A stretch of 64,000 nt of DNA, from assembly GCA_947044405.1 (NCBI GenBank), contig CAMRHE010000169.1:1860501-1924500 (forward strand). The letters are read 5' to 3'. The notes under the pieces are model-generated. The model saw nothing but the letters and a program-made list of their open reading frames with translations, did no database searches and was not told the origin of the DNA. The position numbers and the translations under genes were made by a program. Shown here in pieces: positions 44,550 through 56,054 of this stretch (position 1 is the stretch's first letter; each line of letters opens with the position of its first letter). The stretch is from Leptodactylus fallax. Its lineage: Eukaryota; Chordata; Amphibia; Anura; Leptodactylidae.

Positions 44550-45745
44550 AAGTTAGGCTTCTCTTTTTTATCATCAGACTTCGGGAATCTCTGGACGGCG
44601 CCTCTAGAGGAATATCTAGAGCCTCTTTGGGACTGCCGTCCACGACGAGGTGGATAGCCTCTACCACGGCCAGAGTAATATCTACCTCTAAAGGCCTGGG
44701 GTAAAGTTTTACCCTTCCTATCGGCCAAGCCATCCAGGATCTCGTCTAGGGCACTGCCAAAGACTCTACCTGGCTCAAAGGGTAATGCGCACAAATTATA
44801 CTTTGAGGGGAAATCAGCTCTCCAGGGTTTTAACCATAGAGGTCTTCTTGCTGCAGTGGTAAGTGCCAGGGATTTGGCTGCCAGGCTTAATTGATGGTGG
44901 GAGGCCTCCGCTAAATATTCAGCTGCCAGGGAAACCGAGCCTAGAAACCCTAGCAGCTAGTCTCTGGAGACTCCAGAGTCGATGTTGCTCTCGAGGTGGA
45001 CCAGGTCAGTGCGTAACTTGGCTGACACTTCACAAGCCGCAACCGCCACAGCGGTCTGGGCCGAGGCAGCTGAATACGCCTTCTTGAGGGTATTGTCGAT
45101 GTGCCTGTCCATGGCGTCGTGCAAATTTGATCTATCATCTGATGGTACCATAGTGCGGCGGGACAGTTTGGCCATATCCACCTTGGGAGGAGGACCCCAT
45201 TGATCCCATTGAGCAACTGGGAATAAAGCCCTGAACCTCCTAGGAACCACAAGAGGTTTTTCAGGACATTTCCACTCCGAGGACATTAATTTTTGTAATG
45301 TCTGGTCCACTTGGAAGACCCTAGGCCCTCTATAGGTGGACGTGGAGGCTTCCCCGTCAACATCACGATCCTTAGACCGGATGGACTTCAGCAGCCGGCT
45401 TAATTTTTCGAGTGGGAAGCATGGCCTGCTGGGATCTTCAGTGGAATCGTCAGATGAGAGTGTCTCGTCCACTATCTGATAATCTTCATCAGCGATCCAT
45501 AGGGAAGACTGTGTCTCAACCCGTGGTCTCTTGGCAATCTGGGCGATGGAAGAACGGATCTCCTTAAGAGACTCCTTCATATAGTCCTTTACCCAAGTGA
45601 CAACCTCTCTTATAGAAGGTTCTTCCGACGGAGGTCCGCGGCATTGGCGACAGCGGGTAAAATCATAGCCGTCAGGTAAAGGAGTATTGCAATCCAAACA
45701 CATTAGGTGTTTACGTTTAGAGGACTTTTTTCCTCCTAAGCCCAT
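44546..45745 (-). pseudogene. DIRS gag-like protein with one internal stop
   Basis: Starts at ATG 45745. Near the N-terminus it has two CxxC pairs (MCLDCN and RCRQC), a zinc-ribbon-like feature seen in DIRS gag. The body is hydrophilic, and the C-terminal RG-rich tail (GRYYSGRGRGYPPRRGRQSQ) probably binds RNA. The frame is interrupted once, by a TAG at 44957-44959, then continues in the same frame to 44546, 399 coding codons in all including the stop. An upstream ATG at 45773 (MSSSASGNGDGL) is in another frame and could be the ancestral start if a base was gained near 45725-45745. Named gag by position and composition only. Confidence 0.75.
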
Positions 45746-46450
45746 CGCCGTTACCTGATGCAGAAGATGACATCTGAAACATCAAAAACCACATGACAAT
45801 GTAGAATGAAAGATTGCCAAGCATCGCACAAGAAGAAAAACCAAGGGGTACCTTACTTTTTAAATCGGTCACTTGAAGAGAAAAAAAAGATCCCGTCAGG
45901 AAAAAAACCAGACACCGCAAACCGCAGCAGAGGAGCTAGAAACCACGAGCTCACCAAGTAAAGGACTGAGGACCTTTTAAATGTATTCCAGCAGCGAGGG
46001 GAGGAGCCAAACAAAGAAAACATTCATACAGTGCCAAACCAGGTCAAATGCCATAATCGAACATAGAGGAGCATAAGCCTAAGCCAGAGGCTCAAAATAC
46101 AAGCAGAAAAAAATCTATTCTATATTTTGCCTTTAAATTTTAAATTTTCAAACTTACCACACTTTTCCGAGAAAACCGGAAGTGGCGCGCAAAGGCTTCC
46201 TTCCCCGGGGAACACGGGACCGAAGAAAAGGTTCCGGCCAAAGAGGTTCCCCTCTTACTTCCAGGATCGCGCTGCCTGCAGTGCGATGAGCCAGGTAACG
46301 CTGCGCTGCGGAGCGGAAAAGGCCCGAAGGACCGGAGGCTTTTTGGGACATCAGAAAGGACCGAGGTACCCCCTAAAGGTAAGCCAGGAGTAGGAAAAAC
46401 CCCTAGCAACGGGTGGTCACGAGAGACCTCCGTCCACAGGACAGAAAAAA

Positions 46451-46599
46451 ACACAGTGGAGGGATGTCTCTGGTGCCCTCTTATAGGGCCAGTAGGAGGC
46501 ACCTTCTTAATTTTGGTGCTAATTAAAGGTTCCACCGTCCTAAACAACACACAGGGGCAGAGATACCCCATATTGTGCTGCTGTCGGACGTAAGGGGAA
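46451..46599. repeat. DIRS right inverted terminal repeat
   Basis: ACACAGTGGAGGGATGTCTC to GACGTAAGGGGAA, the inverse of 41321-41468 with only a few mismatches. On the minus strand this is the 5' end and presumably carries the promoter. Confidence 0.9.
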
Positions 46600-46600
46600 T

Positions 46601-49174
46601 GATTGTTGTCACCAATGGTGGAACCTGTAAATGCTGCTCATATTAACATTCCCTGATATCTATTTTATCCCACTTGGGAAAGATGTTGTTTGGCACCATC
46701 CACTAAGCGAGGAAGAGGAGAAGTACTGATACAAAATGTCCATCAGATATTTGGAAGGATTTAGTCATTAATGGCCAGTATTCGGATCCACTTCTTAAAG
46801 GGGATTTCCAGTCTCAGCAACAGTCCTATCAACAGTATGGACATAAGTTGGAGATCAGTGGGACCCCCACCAATCATGAGAAAGAAGTTACTTTGTTCTC
46901 AAGGCTGAATGGAGCAGTGTTCAGAATAGCACTCTCACACTCCATTAATTTCAATGGGACTGCTGGAGCTATTATATCTCAATCTACCAATAATTGTGAG
47001 CCATTGCCACAATAGTTTATGTATATCATCCTTGAAGTACAAAACTACCACTCACTCCCACCAGTTATTCTAACAAAAAACTGTCACCCATTTTCCAATG
47101 GATGACTGATGAAACTCAGCTGTGAAAGGAATAGTAGTTCTCCTAATAAATCTGTCTAACTGCTTCTATTAACCAACACTCTTTATATCATACAATATAC
47201 GTAGTGCACCATCATTGCCTTCTCTTTTCTTCATAGCCCACTGATTTCTGTTATGTAACAACTCCATGATGGAACTAAGAAGAACCCGACTACCTCATAT
47301 GACTAATACAAATACAGTATATTGAATATTAGTGTTTGTGCTAGTTACACCTACCTAGTGCTATATGTATGTTGCATTAGGGCCCAGGAGGTCAAGTTAT
47401 GGTTCACCAAGCAGACACTAGTGGTTCCTTTTGGGTATTATGGGAACAGTGGGGTTCAGTCATGGTGTATGCCATATTTGCATCCATATTTGTTTCCTTC
47501 ATGTGCTTTGTGTCTATGATGTTATAGGCCTGGGAAAGCCATCAGTCAGTTGCCAAAATAAAGAACAATTATCTTTTAACTATAACTCTGGATCACAACA
47601 ACTATTCCTCTCCAGCAGCATTCATAGGGACTTCTTTTAATTTTTATTTATTTTTGTTATTGTTTTTCTAACCGACCTGCTATTTGCACCATGAAGTGCT
47701 GTCTCTTTTTCTTTTCTAGTAGCTATTTTTCCTACATCTGAGACTCCAGTGTACAGTATATAAAGTATTTCTAACTCTTAAGGTCCTTCTTCTCTCCACC
47801 ATCATATTTCTGCAATCAATCACTATTATTGTGTCTATAAGATTGCATAAAGGTCTTTTCATTTGACCCTTTCCACTCACCTCAGGGTATATCACCAGTA
47901 AAGCTATCTGCTATATAATTACATATTGTCTCATCACATCATCTTGTGCTGCTATATGACTGCTTGTTGCAGGTTTAACTCAGGTGATTTTACTTGTATC
48001 ACTATATGTGTTACTTTGTATACCCCACTGTTGTTAGAAAAGATTTAATATTGTAACTAAGTACAATTTTCTGTTTGCTATGCTGACTCACAACTCATTT
48101 TCAATTATTGAAAATTCTAAAGAAGCTCAAGTTAAAAACTACAAACCTACCTGACAATAGACAATAGTCTGAATTGTTTTTCCTCCTTCACATGCGTGGC
48201 ATTGTCAAACATCTTTTCCATGTCCATGTACAAATATTGTTCAAAAATTCAGGATTCCATTTTGAATTAAATCCCAGAAGCCCAACATTTCCTGTGCAAA
48301 GGATAAATAATTTCATGCAACCTTCATACTTTTATCTGTGTAGAAACTTATCAAGGTTATTATATTGGAGAGCCTATCAACTCCTTCAGTATTTTACATC
48401 TGCAAGGTTACATATTATTGTTATTATTGTATCAGAAGCAGAAGTTCTGTGATTATAAGAAGTATGTGGTAGCTAGATGGTGCTTTTTCAATTACTAAAA
48501 TCCCTGAAAGCTTCATGCGAGGTGGTAAAGCTGCCATCGGCTGATATGGTGTGACTCAAAACACAATGTCAAAGCTTAATCACATGGAAAGAAATGAAAA
48601 AAAGGGGAAAAAAACTAGTACCTTAGCTGTGAAACTGTGTTTTACGTTTTATGAGACATGAAAACATTCTCATACTAAATGTACGCTCAGGTTCAAGACT
48701 GTCTAAATACACAAACTAATGGAATGCCATTCAAAAGGCACAAGGTGCTAAAAACCTTGCTCTAAATATACAGTAGGTTGTAAGATTTGCAAGAGAACAT
48801 GAAAGTCCTCAGCTGGGTATACAATTTCCAGTTAGCCTACACGCTTAATTATTCTTATTGTATTTTATTTACTTTGTGCCTGCAAAATACATAGTTGTAA
48901 GGACTGAGAAGGAGGGAAACTCCTTTTACCATAGGCAGTCAATTATAGTTAAGCTTCATAGCCATTCTCAAGCATTTCTAAAGGGAAACTTCATAATGGT
49001 CATCTCTACATTGTAATGTTAGGCACTTTTTTGAAATTCTGTATAAAAAAAAAAAAAACACAAAAAGAAAATTCAACTGAATTAATACTGAACATAAAAG
49101 CAAGTTTTTTAAAAAATAATTTTTATTATTTGGGATAATAAAGTAGTAAACAAGGGTTTTGTCATGTCCTGTCC
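46601..49174. other. Mostly unique DNA, no gene recognised
   Basis: 46790-46985 is a degraded MITE of the 733-1151 type (AAAGGGGATTTCCAGTCTC, CAGTGGGACCCCCACCAATC). The rest is AT-rich and unassigned, without coding frames of any family I recognise. Confidence 0.5.
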
Positions 49175-49800
49175 TTAACCCCTTCCCGCCCCACGCCGGG
49201 ATAGTGCGTCACGGCATGTATATAGTTCACACTCAGCTCAGTACTATTACGGCGCTGTAATGTCATGGGCACAGAAGCTGTACCTGCAACATTACATCCT
49301 GCTCTCGGCTGTATTACATAGCCGAAGGGCGGGACCAGCCGCCGCCGGTTTAACCACCTGGATGCCGTGATCAATCTGGGGGCAAGATTGCCCCCCGTCA
49401 CCCCTCAGATCCCCCCAAGATCGTGAGTTCCGAGGGATTGCCATGGCGGCCAGGAGGCTGGGCCACGGCCTCCTGAATTCCTGTGCACAGTTCCCATAGA
49501 AACTACTGTGCGATGTTTTGCAGTACTATGTATTGCAGGACATTGCACTGGGGATCTGAGATTCCAGTTTCAAGTCCCCTTGTGGGACAGAGAAAAAGTG
49601 AAAAAACACACAAACGAATAGTAAAAACACAAAAATAAATAAGTAAATAATAAAAAGTTAAAAAACCCACCTTTATATTAAAAAAATATATAATGTAAAC
49701 AAAAATAAACAAACATGTTAAGTATCCCCACGTGCGTATAAGTCCCCACTATCCAAAAATAGTGTTATTTATCCTGTAAGGTGAACGCTGTAATTTTGGT
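49175..49800. mobile_element. TTAA element fragment, TTAACCCCTTCCCGCCC end
   Basis: The left end has TTAA at 49175-49178 and resembles 12822-13629 in its second half: GTATAAGTCCCCACTATCCA and AAAATAGTGTTATTTATCC. The right terminus is missing, replaced at about 49800 by the beginning of the next repeat. Confidence 0.6.
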
Positions 49801-51084
49801 CGGCTGAGCGGGACCTGTCCTGGGCTGGCTTACGAAACGTCTGTAACTCAGAGCAGGCAGCGATACAATGACGTCAATGCACATCCTGTGCTGAAACGCA
49901 GACGTCCTATGTGCGGGTCAAGAAGAGGAGGTGGCGGCTCCATCAAGGGATTGCAGGTAGGTGAGGATAATTTTTTTTTTATAAATAGGCCGTTACCTGC
50001 TGAAGTCACCCCAGCAAGTAAAGGCCTATATAATTACATACCCCGGCTCCTGCTTGTGGTCGCCTCCGCTTCCCCTTCTGCTATAGGAAGCGGGGATCAG
50101 TAAGTGAGGCCGTGGGCTTCAAATACTGCTATTTTAATACTCTGGGGTCTTTTCAGACCCCAGAGTATAATAATCAGAGGCCCAGGGGAGGTGAGGGAAC
50201 ATAAAAACCATTGTTACTAACCTCTTCTGAGATCCAGTGTTTCTCCAAGCAGGCTTCGGCCCTCTTTGGTGACGTCCTCAGGTCGCAACACCGGCCTGGC
50301 CCACGTGACGTCTATGTGCAATTAAACAGGGCCGAAAGGTGCAGGTTGTGCACCGAAGCCCGGGATAGGTAAGTAACACTGATTTTTATGTTGTTCAACA
50401 CCTGGGTCGCTGATCATCATTATTATCTTTTCAGACCACAGAGTATAATAATAGTTCATGGGTGGGCCACTATGGGGCATAATACCGTGTGCAGGGGCCA
50501 CTATGGAGCATAATACCATGTGCAGGGGTCGCTGTGAGGCATAATATTATGTGCAGGGGTTGCTGTGGAACATAATAACGTGTGCAGGGGCCACTGCGGG
50601 GCATAATACTGTGTGCATGGGCTGCTGCAAGGCATAATACTGTGTGCAGGGGCTGCTGCGGGCCATAATACAGTGTGCAGGGGCCACTGCGGGCCATAAT
50701 ACAGTGTGCAGGGGCTGCTGTGGGCCATAATACAGTGTGCAGGGGCTGCTGCGGGCCATAATACAGTGTGCAGTGGCCACTGAGGGCCATAATACCATGT
50801 AATATGGTGTGCAGGGGCTGCTGTGGGCCATAAGACCGTGTAATACTGTGTGCCGGGGCTGCTGTAGGCCATAATACAGTGTGCAGGGGCCACTGCGGGC
50901 CATAATACCATGTAATACGGTGTGCAGGGGCTGCTGTGGGCCATAAGACCGTGTAATACTGTGTGCAGGGGCTGCTATGGAACAATATAGTGTGTGTAAA
51001 TAGCGCGTTATACTGTGTGGAGGCCAGGAAAGGGGGTGCTATGCTGTGGGTGCAGGGGGGCAATATTTGCTAGTTACTCCCCTG
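49801..51084 (+). mobile_element. hAT-type element with CAGGGGAGTAACTAGC end
   Basis: The right end, read inversely, is CAGGGGAGTAACTAGCAAAT, a different hAT terminus from 29831 or 10901. Inside are the palindrome CTCTGGGGTCT/AGACCCCAGAG (about 50139-50166), a core with CACGTGACGTC, the donor motif TAGGTAAGTAAC at 50367-50378, a half palindrome CAGAGTATAATAATAG near 50439, and the minisatellite. The left terminus is not located, so 49801 is only the edge of the preceding TTAA fragment. Confidence 0.55.
50460..51000 (+). repeat. Minisatellite array, mixed 30-33 bp and higher-order units
   Basis: About 16 units of GTGCAGGGGCTGCTGTGGGC followed by CATAATACAGT. Some units carry an insert ending CGTGTAATACTG, giving a longer alternate unit near 50790-50960. 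Same family as the other cassettes. Confidence 0.88.
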
Positions 51085-51616
51085 ATAAGGGTTCGTTAGG
51101 TAGAGAAAACCTATAGAAAATGTCACTTCCCAAAAGAGTATGTCTAAAATACTATCTTTATTATTATAATCTAAAATATAATGAGGTACAATAATCTCTC
51201 ATGCTAGAAAATTTAAGAGCAAGTAAAGTCGTGCATGGCCAGGGGACTTAAATGTGTGTAACACATATAATATGTCACCCCTAGTCATAAAACAACCCCT
51301 CCCCTTTCTCAGAAGTGCATGATAGTAACTTAAATTTGCTCTAAATAGGAAAGCCGACCCCCAGCAGAATATTTGCAATGCTGTTCAATGGCTGTCGGAC
51401 TAGTCCTAGGCAAAACAAAACAAAAAAAAAAAAACTTCTGAGAAGTAGGAATAATTTAGTGCCAATATTCACATGGACACTATCAGAAAGCCTCAATAGA
51501 ACACCTGACGTGTTTCTAAGATAGTGCCAACCGCTATCCCGTCATCAGAGGTGTAAAGTTACTCCGTTATAAGTCTGTTTACAGAGAGCTATAGTTTCCC
51601 CCCGCTCCCCCTCGGC
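51085..51616. other. No gene recognised
   Basis: Unassigned, with an A-run near 51421-51433. Confidence 0.5.
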
Positions 51617-51992
51617 ACTAACGGGGTTATGCAGGGACTTTAATATACCTTACTTGCTTCGAGCGTGTGTTGAACCTGAACCTGGGGTTTCTGTGGTGGT
51701 TTTGACTTTGGGTCATGTGCTCAGAACCAGCCCCTGTCCCCCAGGTCACTCTGCCTCCTCCCTCTCCTGATTGCAGAGGTAGTTAGTTACCTGTGCTATG
51801 GCTGACTTTAGTCAGTTTAGCCTCAATAGCACCTGTGCAAACAAGAGAAGGAGGAGGTGGAGTGACCTCGAGACAGGGGCTGGTTCGGAGCACATGACCC
51901 AGAGTCAGAACCACTCCGGAAACCCCAGGTTCAGATTTAATACATGCTTGGAGCAAGTAAAATATATTAAAGTCCCTGCATAACCCCTTTAA
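51617..51992. mobile_element. Foldback MITE, ACGGGGTTATGCAGGGAC ends
   Basis: GGGGTTATGCAGGGACTTTA and its inverse TAAAGTCCCTGCATAACCCC are the ends. The arms pair further inside: AACCTGGGGTTTCTGTGGTG against GGAAACCCCAGGTT. The right edge is TTAA (51989-51992); the left TTAA is eroded. A half copy with GTTCCTGGATAACCGC follows at 51993-52165. Confidence 0.75.
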
Positions 51993-52184
51993 TGACTGAT
52001 GTTAAAGGTAGTCTTTCAGCTCATTTTGCCCTACCAGGACAAGGGCTGTTTCTGTTCACATGACCTGAAGTCGGAACCAGCCCAGAACCTCCAGGTCCAG
52101 CTTCAAAAAATGCCAGGAGAATGTAAGGTGAATTAAAGTTCCTGGATAACCGCTTTAATGTAGTTATTTATGTAGTCAATGAAG

Positions 52185-52543
52185 CAGATTTATGAAAACT
52201 GTCTTAAAAAGAAACTGTCTTAGTTGCCCATAGTAACCAATCATAGCACAGTTTTCATTTTTCCAAAGCGCTAAAAAAATTAAAGTTGTGTTGTGATTGG
52301 TTTCTATGTGCAAGTAAGGAAGTTTTTCTTTAAGGCTAAGGCCACACGTTGCAAAGTTTTTTGTTGCAGATTTTGCTGCGTTTTTTGAGCCAAAGTCAGG
52401 AGGGGCTGCAAAAGGAATAGAAAATATAAGGAAATATTTAGACGTTTCCCTTCTGCTAATTCCACTACGGACTTTGGCTCAAAAAACGCAGCAAAATCTG
52501 CAACAAAAAATGCTGCGTTTCTGCAACAGTTTTCATAAATCTG
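52185..52543. mobile_element. CAGATTTATGAAAACTGT MITE interrupted at 52334
   Basis: CAGATTTATGAAAACTGT at 52185-52202 and its inverse at 52526-52543 bracket a short element with CCAATCA and TGATTGG words. The Harbinger-type copy at 52334-52528 is inserted in its right arm. Confidence 0.6.
52334..52528. mobile_element. Harbinger-type foldback MITE, right end lost
   Basis: GGCTAAGGCCACACGTTGCA on the left follows TAA (52331-52333). The arms GTTGCAGATTTTGCTGCG and CGCAGCAAAATCTGCAAC are exact inverses. The right terminal GGGGCCTTAGCC is absent. Sister to 3672-3889. Confidence 0.7.
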
Positions 52544-52847
52544 CCCCAATGTGTGAATTAAAACAGAAGAAAAACTGATTTTTCTGCATCAAATGTAAAG
52601 TTGAAATTGTTTTCAGAAGAGTACACATTTTATTTTTGCAAATAGTTCTTTTGAAATGCAAAGTTTACTATGCCTTTCAGTTCAGTTTTGAGATCCTGGG
52701 AATATTAGCAAATAGAGTTTTTGGTATATTGTTTGGGCATGCAGTAAAAAATGCACTAATCCTTTACACTTTCATTTTTATATAATCCAATGCTGATTCT
52801 GGGCAAATAACAGATTTGCCCCACATTCTGTAATCCTAGGTGGAGTG

Positions 52848-53356
52848 TTAAAGGGGTTGTCCAGGCAAAAATGGACAACCCTTTTAAATTTTAAATCAGC
52901 CAGGGGCATTGAAAAAATTTTAAAAAAATCATACTCACCTGTCCACGATGCTCCGGTGTCCTCCCCGGCACGCCCTGGTTCTTCTGTTCCAGCGACTTCT
53001 CCCGGGTCTCTTCTGGAGTTCTGCTAATGCCGCTGATTGGCCTCAGCGGTCACGTGACCGCTGAGGCCAATCAGCAGCCTCGGCAGGCCTAAGGAAGAGG
53101 ACCCGTGATATCACATGTAGTAACATCGCATGCCATTCGCTGATTGGCCTCAGCAGTCACGTCACCTCTGAGGCCAATCAGCAGCTTCAGCGGACCTCTG
53201 GAAGAGACCCATTCAGAAGATAGGCCGTAACGTGCTGGGAGGACACCGGAGCATCAGGGACAGGTAAGTATTAATTTTTTTTTTATTTTTTTCAATGCCC
53301 CCAGCTGATTTAAAAGTTAAAAGGCTTGTCCATTTTTGCCTGGACAACCCCTTTAA
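52848..53356. mobile_element. TTAA foldback MITE with paired splice-donor arms
   Basis: AAAGGGGTTGTCCAGGC and GCCTGGACAACCCCTTT are the ends, with TTAA at 52848-52851 and 53353-53356. The arms pair for about 150 bp. The core has GGTCACGTGACC inside a palindrome with a CCAAT box on each strand (about 53030-53070). Each arm ends its GC-rich part with a donor consensus: minus strand CAGGTGAGTAT at 52931-52941, plus strand CAGGTAAGTAT at 53261-53271. Confidence 0.85.
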
Positions 53357-53454
53357 TAAGTTATGTTCTTCTTTAGTTTTGCTTCTTCTTTTTTAGCAAA
53401 ATGCATAGTGCAAAAAGTATGTAAATCTATGATCCTAGCCTTTTCTACTTTTTA

Positions 53455-53785
53455 GAGTTTAAGAGTTCTGGCAAACGGCCGAGTTCTGTCCATGTGTGGG
53501 CTGTATTTCCCGGACAGAACTCGGAGGTTTAAATAGAAGTCGCTGCATCATGATCAGTTATGATTTAGTGAGCTCCCGAACGTCATGATCGCTACAGTAA
53601 TGAACGGATAGCGTTATGTCACTCCATTACTGTAGTGATCAGACTGTTCAGGAGCTCACTGTATCATAACTGACTTTGATGCAGTGACTCCTATGCACAC
53701 GGCCGAGTTCAGTCTGGGTCCTACTACCCACACACGGACCATTTTCCACGGATGGAACTCGGTCATGTGCAAGTGCCCTCACTCT
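53455..53785. mobile_element. Palindromic MITE, GGCCGAGTTC words
   Basis: ACGGCCGAGTTCTGTCC against GGATGGAACTCGGTC, and GATCAGTTATGATTTAGTGA against CACTGTATCATAACTGA, make it a long foldback centred near 53610. No TSD was identified. Confidence 0.65.
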
Positions 53786-54296
53786 TAACTTCATTACATT
53801 TTCTGCATTTCTTTAATAAACCTCTAAAAAAAATTTAACAATGATACCAACACAACAAAATGTTCTCTCAGGCTACAACAACTACAGTATGAATGGTGGT
53901 GAGAAATTTCACTGGTTACAGATCACCCTTAAAGATGATCAGAAGATTAGATATAATCTTTTCTTATATTCTGCTTAGGCTGCACTCACTTATTTTTAAC
54001 CACATTTAAAATATATGCATGGTGTATATGTTACAAGAATGTCTTTGACAGTTGCTATACAGTATTCGATAGGGTTCCATTGTAAAAGAAAACATTTTTT
54101 TTATGCTTTTTATACTAGACACCACAGCATGGAAAAAGCACAGTAAACTATGGTTTTCCATTGTTTTTCCACAACATGTACATTTAATAAAAGTTAGATC
54201 TAAGCGAACCAGATGTGAGAAAACCAGATGTGAAAAGGCCCTCATGATTCCATAAAGAGGGAGAACTTTCTTATTCCTCTCATCTCTACAATACAC

Positions 54297-54780
54297 CAGG
54301 GGTATAAGACTGCACCCCTTAGCAAGCTTTTGACTTGGCCCCCCAGCTCCGACATGGTATAATGCCCTCTTTACTGGCCCCTATAGGGTATAAAACCTCC
54401 TTTCCTAGCCTCCACATGGTATAATTCCCCCTTTCATTGCCCCCACATGGTATGACACCCCCTTTACTAACCAACACACAGTATAACACCCCCTTTATTG
54501 ACCCGCACATGGTATATTGCCTCTTTATTGGCCCCCACACATGATACAGCCCATTAACTGGTCCCCCACATAGTATATTGCACCCTTTGTTTGACGACAC
54601 AAAAAAGGAACTAGAGACCTAAATCAGGCTAAAACATAACCTTTATTTGACCCCACACAGTATATTGGCCCCCACACAGTATACTGCCCCCTTTACTGGT
54701 CTCCACACAGTAATTGACCTATTTATTGCTCCCCCATACAGTATATGGTCCCTTTATTGGGCTCCATTCAGTAAGTTTAC
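54297..54780 (-). mobile_element. hAT-type end plus minisatellite, reverse orientation
   Basis: CAGGGGTATAAGACTGCACC followed by CCTTAGCAAGCTTTTGACTT is the inverse of the right end at 62180-62239 in a decayed form. It runs into an array of CCCCACATGGTATAATGCCC-type units (about 33 bp) up to 54780. The distal end is not found. Confidence 0.55.
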
Positions 54781-56054
54781 AGCTGTAAGTTCCCCCCTGC
54801 TATGATTGCTATGGCTGTAGTTTCTTCCCTGCCAATCACTTCACAGATGTAATGGAAAATGGAATCCTAGGATGTACAGGGTGATTAAAAACCAATTGAT
54901 TTATTCTACACAAAATTTTCCATTAAAAGAGTGTTTATCAATTGAAACAGGTAACAGCATGTCAAATCATAAGCCCAACCATGAGCTTTGCTCAAAATAC
55001 CCCCCCAAAAATAATAATAATACAGTAAAATTGAAAAAAAACAAAAACTAATTTCTGTTAAAATATAATTCAGTATGTCTCCTAATTTTAGTTAGTGAGC
55101 AAAAAATTGGTGTCATTATATAGGCCCTCAAGAGCACAGTTGCAGGAGTTATTTTCACTACTCAAAGTGTATGGCTTGCCAATTGGATAGGATAACCCTT
55201 TAATTAACACATCACCAGTTAGTTACACAGTATAAATGTCAATCAGGTAGCAAACTACTACATTTTCCTCAAACTTTCATGAAATGAGCAGGTTTGGACT
55301 GCTGAGCAACCCTATGAACTAATGAAGTAAACATTTGCATCCAATGAGACATGGAAAGGGTCCAGAGTCTCTGAGTGTACACCTGCAGAAACCTATGATT
55401 CAACTCTGAGTCACTGAGCAAACGTTAGCATAGCAAAGCCAACATCACTGCACAGAGCCCAGATCAGCTAGTCCTTTCTTGTCCTGCTGAAATAATGACA
55501 TTAATGATGCTTCCCGACATATCACGCAGCCTTTCCACAAGACTGTATATCTCTGAAAAGATAAAGCTCAGATTTACACAATAAAGAAATAATTAGATCT
55601 ACTAATAGCTTTACAGAAGATGTTACCTTTCAATGAGAAGTTATGAAAGGACATAAAAAGGAATTTACGTTTACATACAATAGTTATAGCATGCAGCCCT
55701 ATAAGATCATGGAGAATTATAACTAATGCTTCATATATAATATTTCATGCTCCCAGGCTCATTGTAGATACATAGAAGCAAGATCACTTCATTGATGTTA
55801 GTATTATATTCATTACTACTAATTTACTACTAGTGCTATTAATGTTATTTCTGTTTGCTTTCCTGAAGGAAATAGTAGAGGTGCATAGTACATAATTAGT
55901 ATATTATCACTACATTATTAGTATGATATAGAGCATTACATATATTACTTATAATATGTTTGTGGTTATTATCTTGACTACTACTCTTTTTGTGCTACTA
56001 GCGCTATTTATATTTTTAATAGTGGTACCCTGTAGTAAGTATTCAAAGGAAACC
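54781..56054. other. Unique DNA, no gene recognised
   Basis: No coding frames or terminal repeats. 55380-55650 (CTGAAATAATGACATTAATG, GAAATAATTAGATCTACTAA) is complex, repeat-free and homeodomain-site rich, a possible conserved regulatory block; this is inference only. Confidence 0.4.

Larger units (their letters stand above)
41294..46600 (-). mobile_element. DIRS-type tyrosine-recombinase retrotransposon, nearly complete
   Basis: All DIRS landmarks are present on the minus strand in order: right inverted terminal repeat (46451-46599), gag, RT/RNase H, tyrosine recombinase, internal complementary region (41511-41597) and left inverted terminal repeat (41321-41468). The two terminal repeats differ at only a few of about 145 positions, indicating a recent copy. 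There is no target-site duplication, as expected for insertion of a circular intermediate by a tyrosine recombinase. Coding damage is light: one in-frame stop in gag and one frameshift in the recombinase. Confidence 0.92.

Noticed and set aside
42298..44733. An 811-residue minus-strand frame across the DIRS element
   Set aside because: Most of it is a shadow of the RT/RNase H frame. Only its last 110 or so residues are real, as the N-terminal part of the recombinase, and are annotated there.
46127..46571. Overlapping frames of 88 and 143 residues near the right DIRS end
   Set aside because: They fall in the DIRS terminal repeat and leader; no gag or other similarity.
41276..46618. CCATTGGT/ACCAATGG around the DIRS as a target-site duplication
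   Set aside because: They are inverted, not direct, and sit away from the element ends, so they are not a duplication. Kept only as a possible dyad target.
50470..51063. Long repetitive reading frames (up to 197 residues, minus strand) over the minisatellite
   Set aside because: They are a by-product of tandem units near 30-33 bp. All frames are similarly open, and the peptides are simple repeats with no domain.
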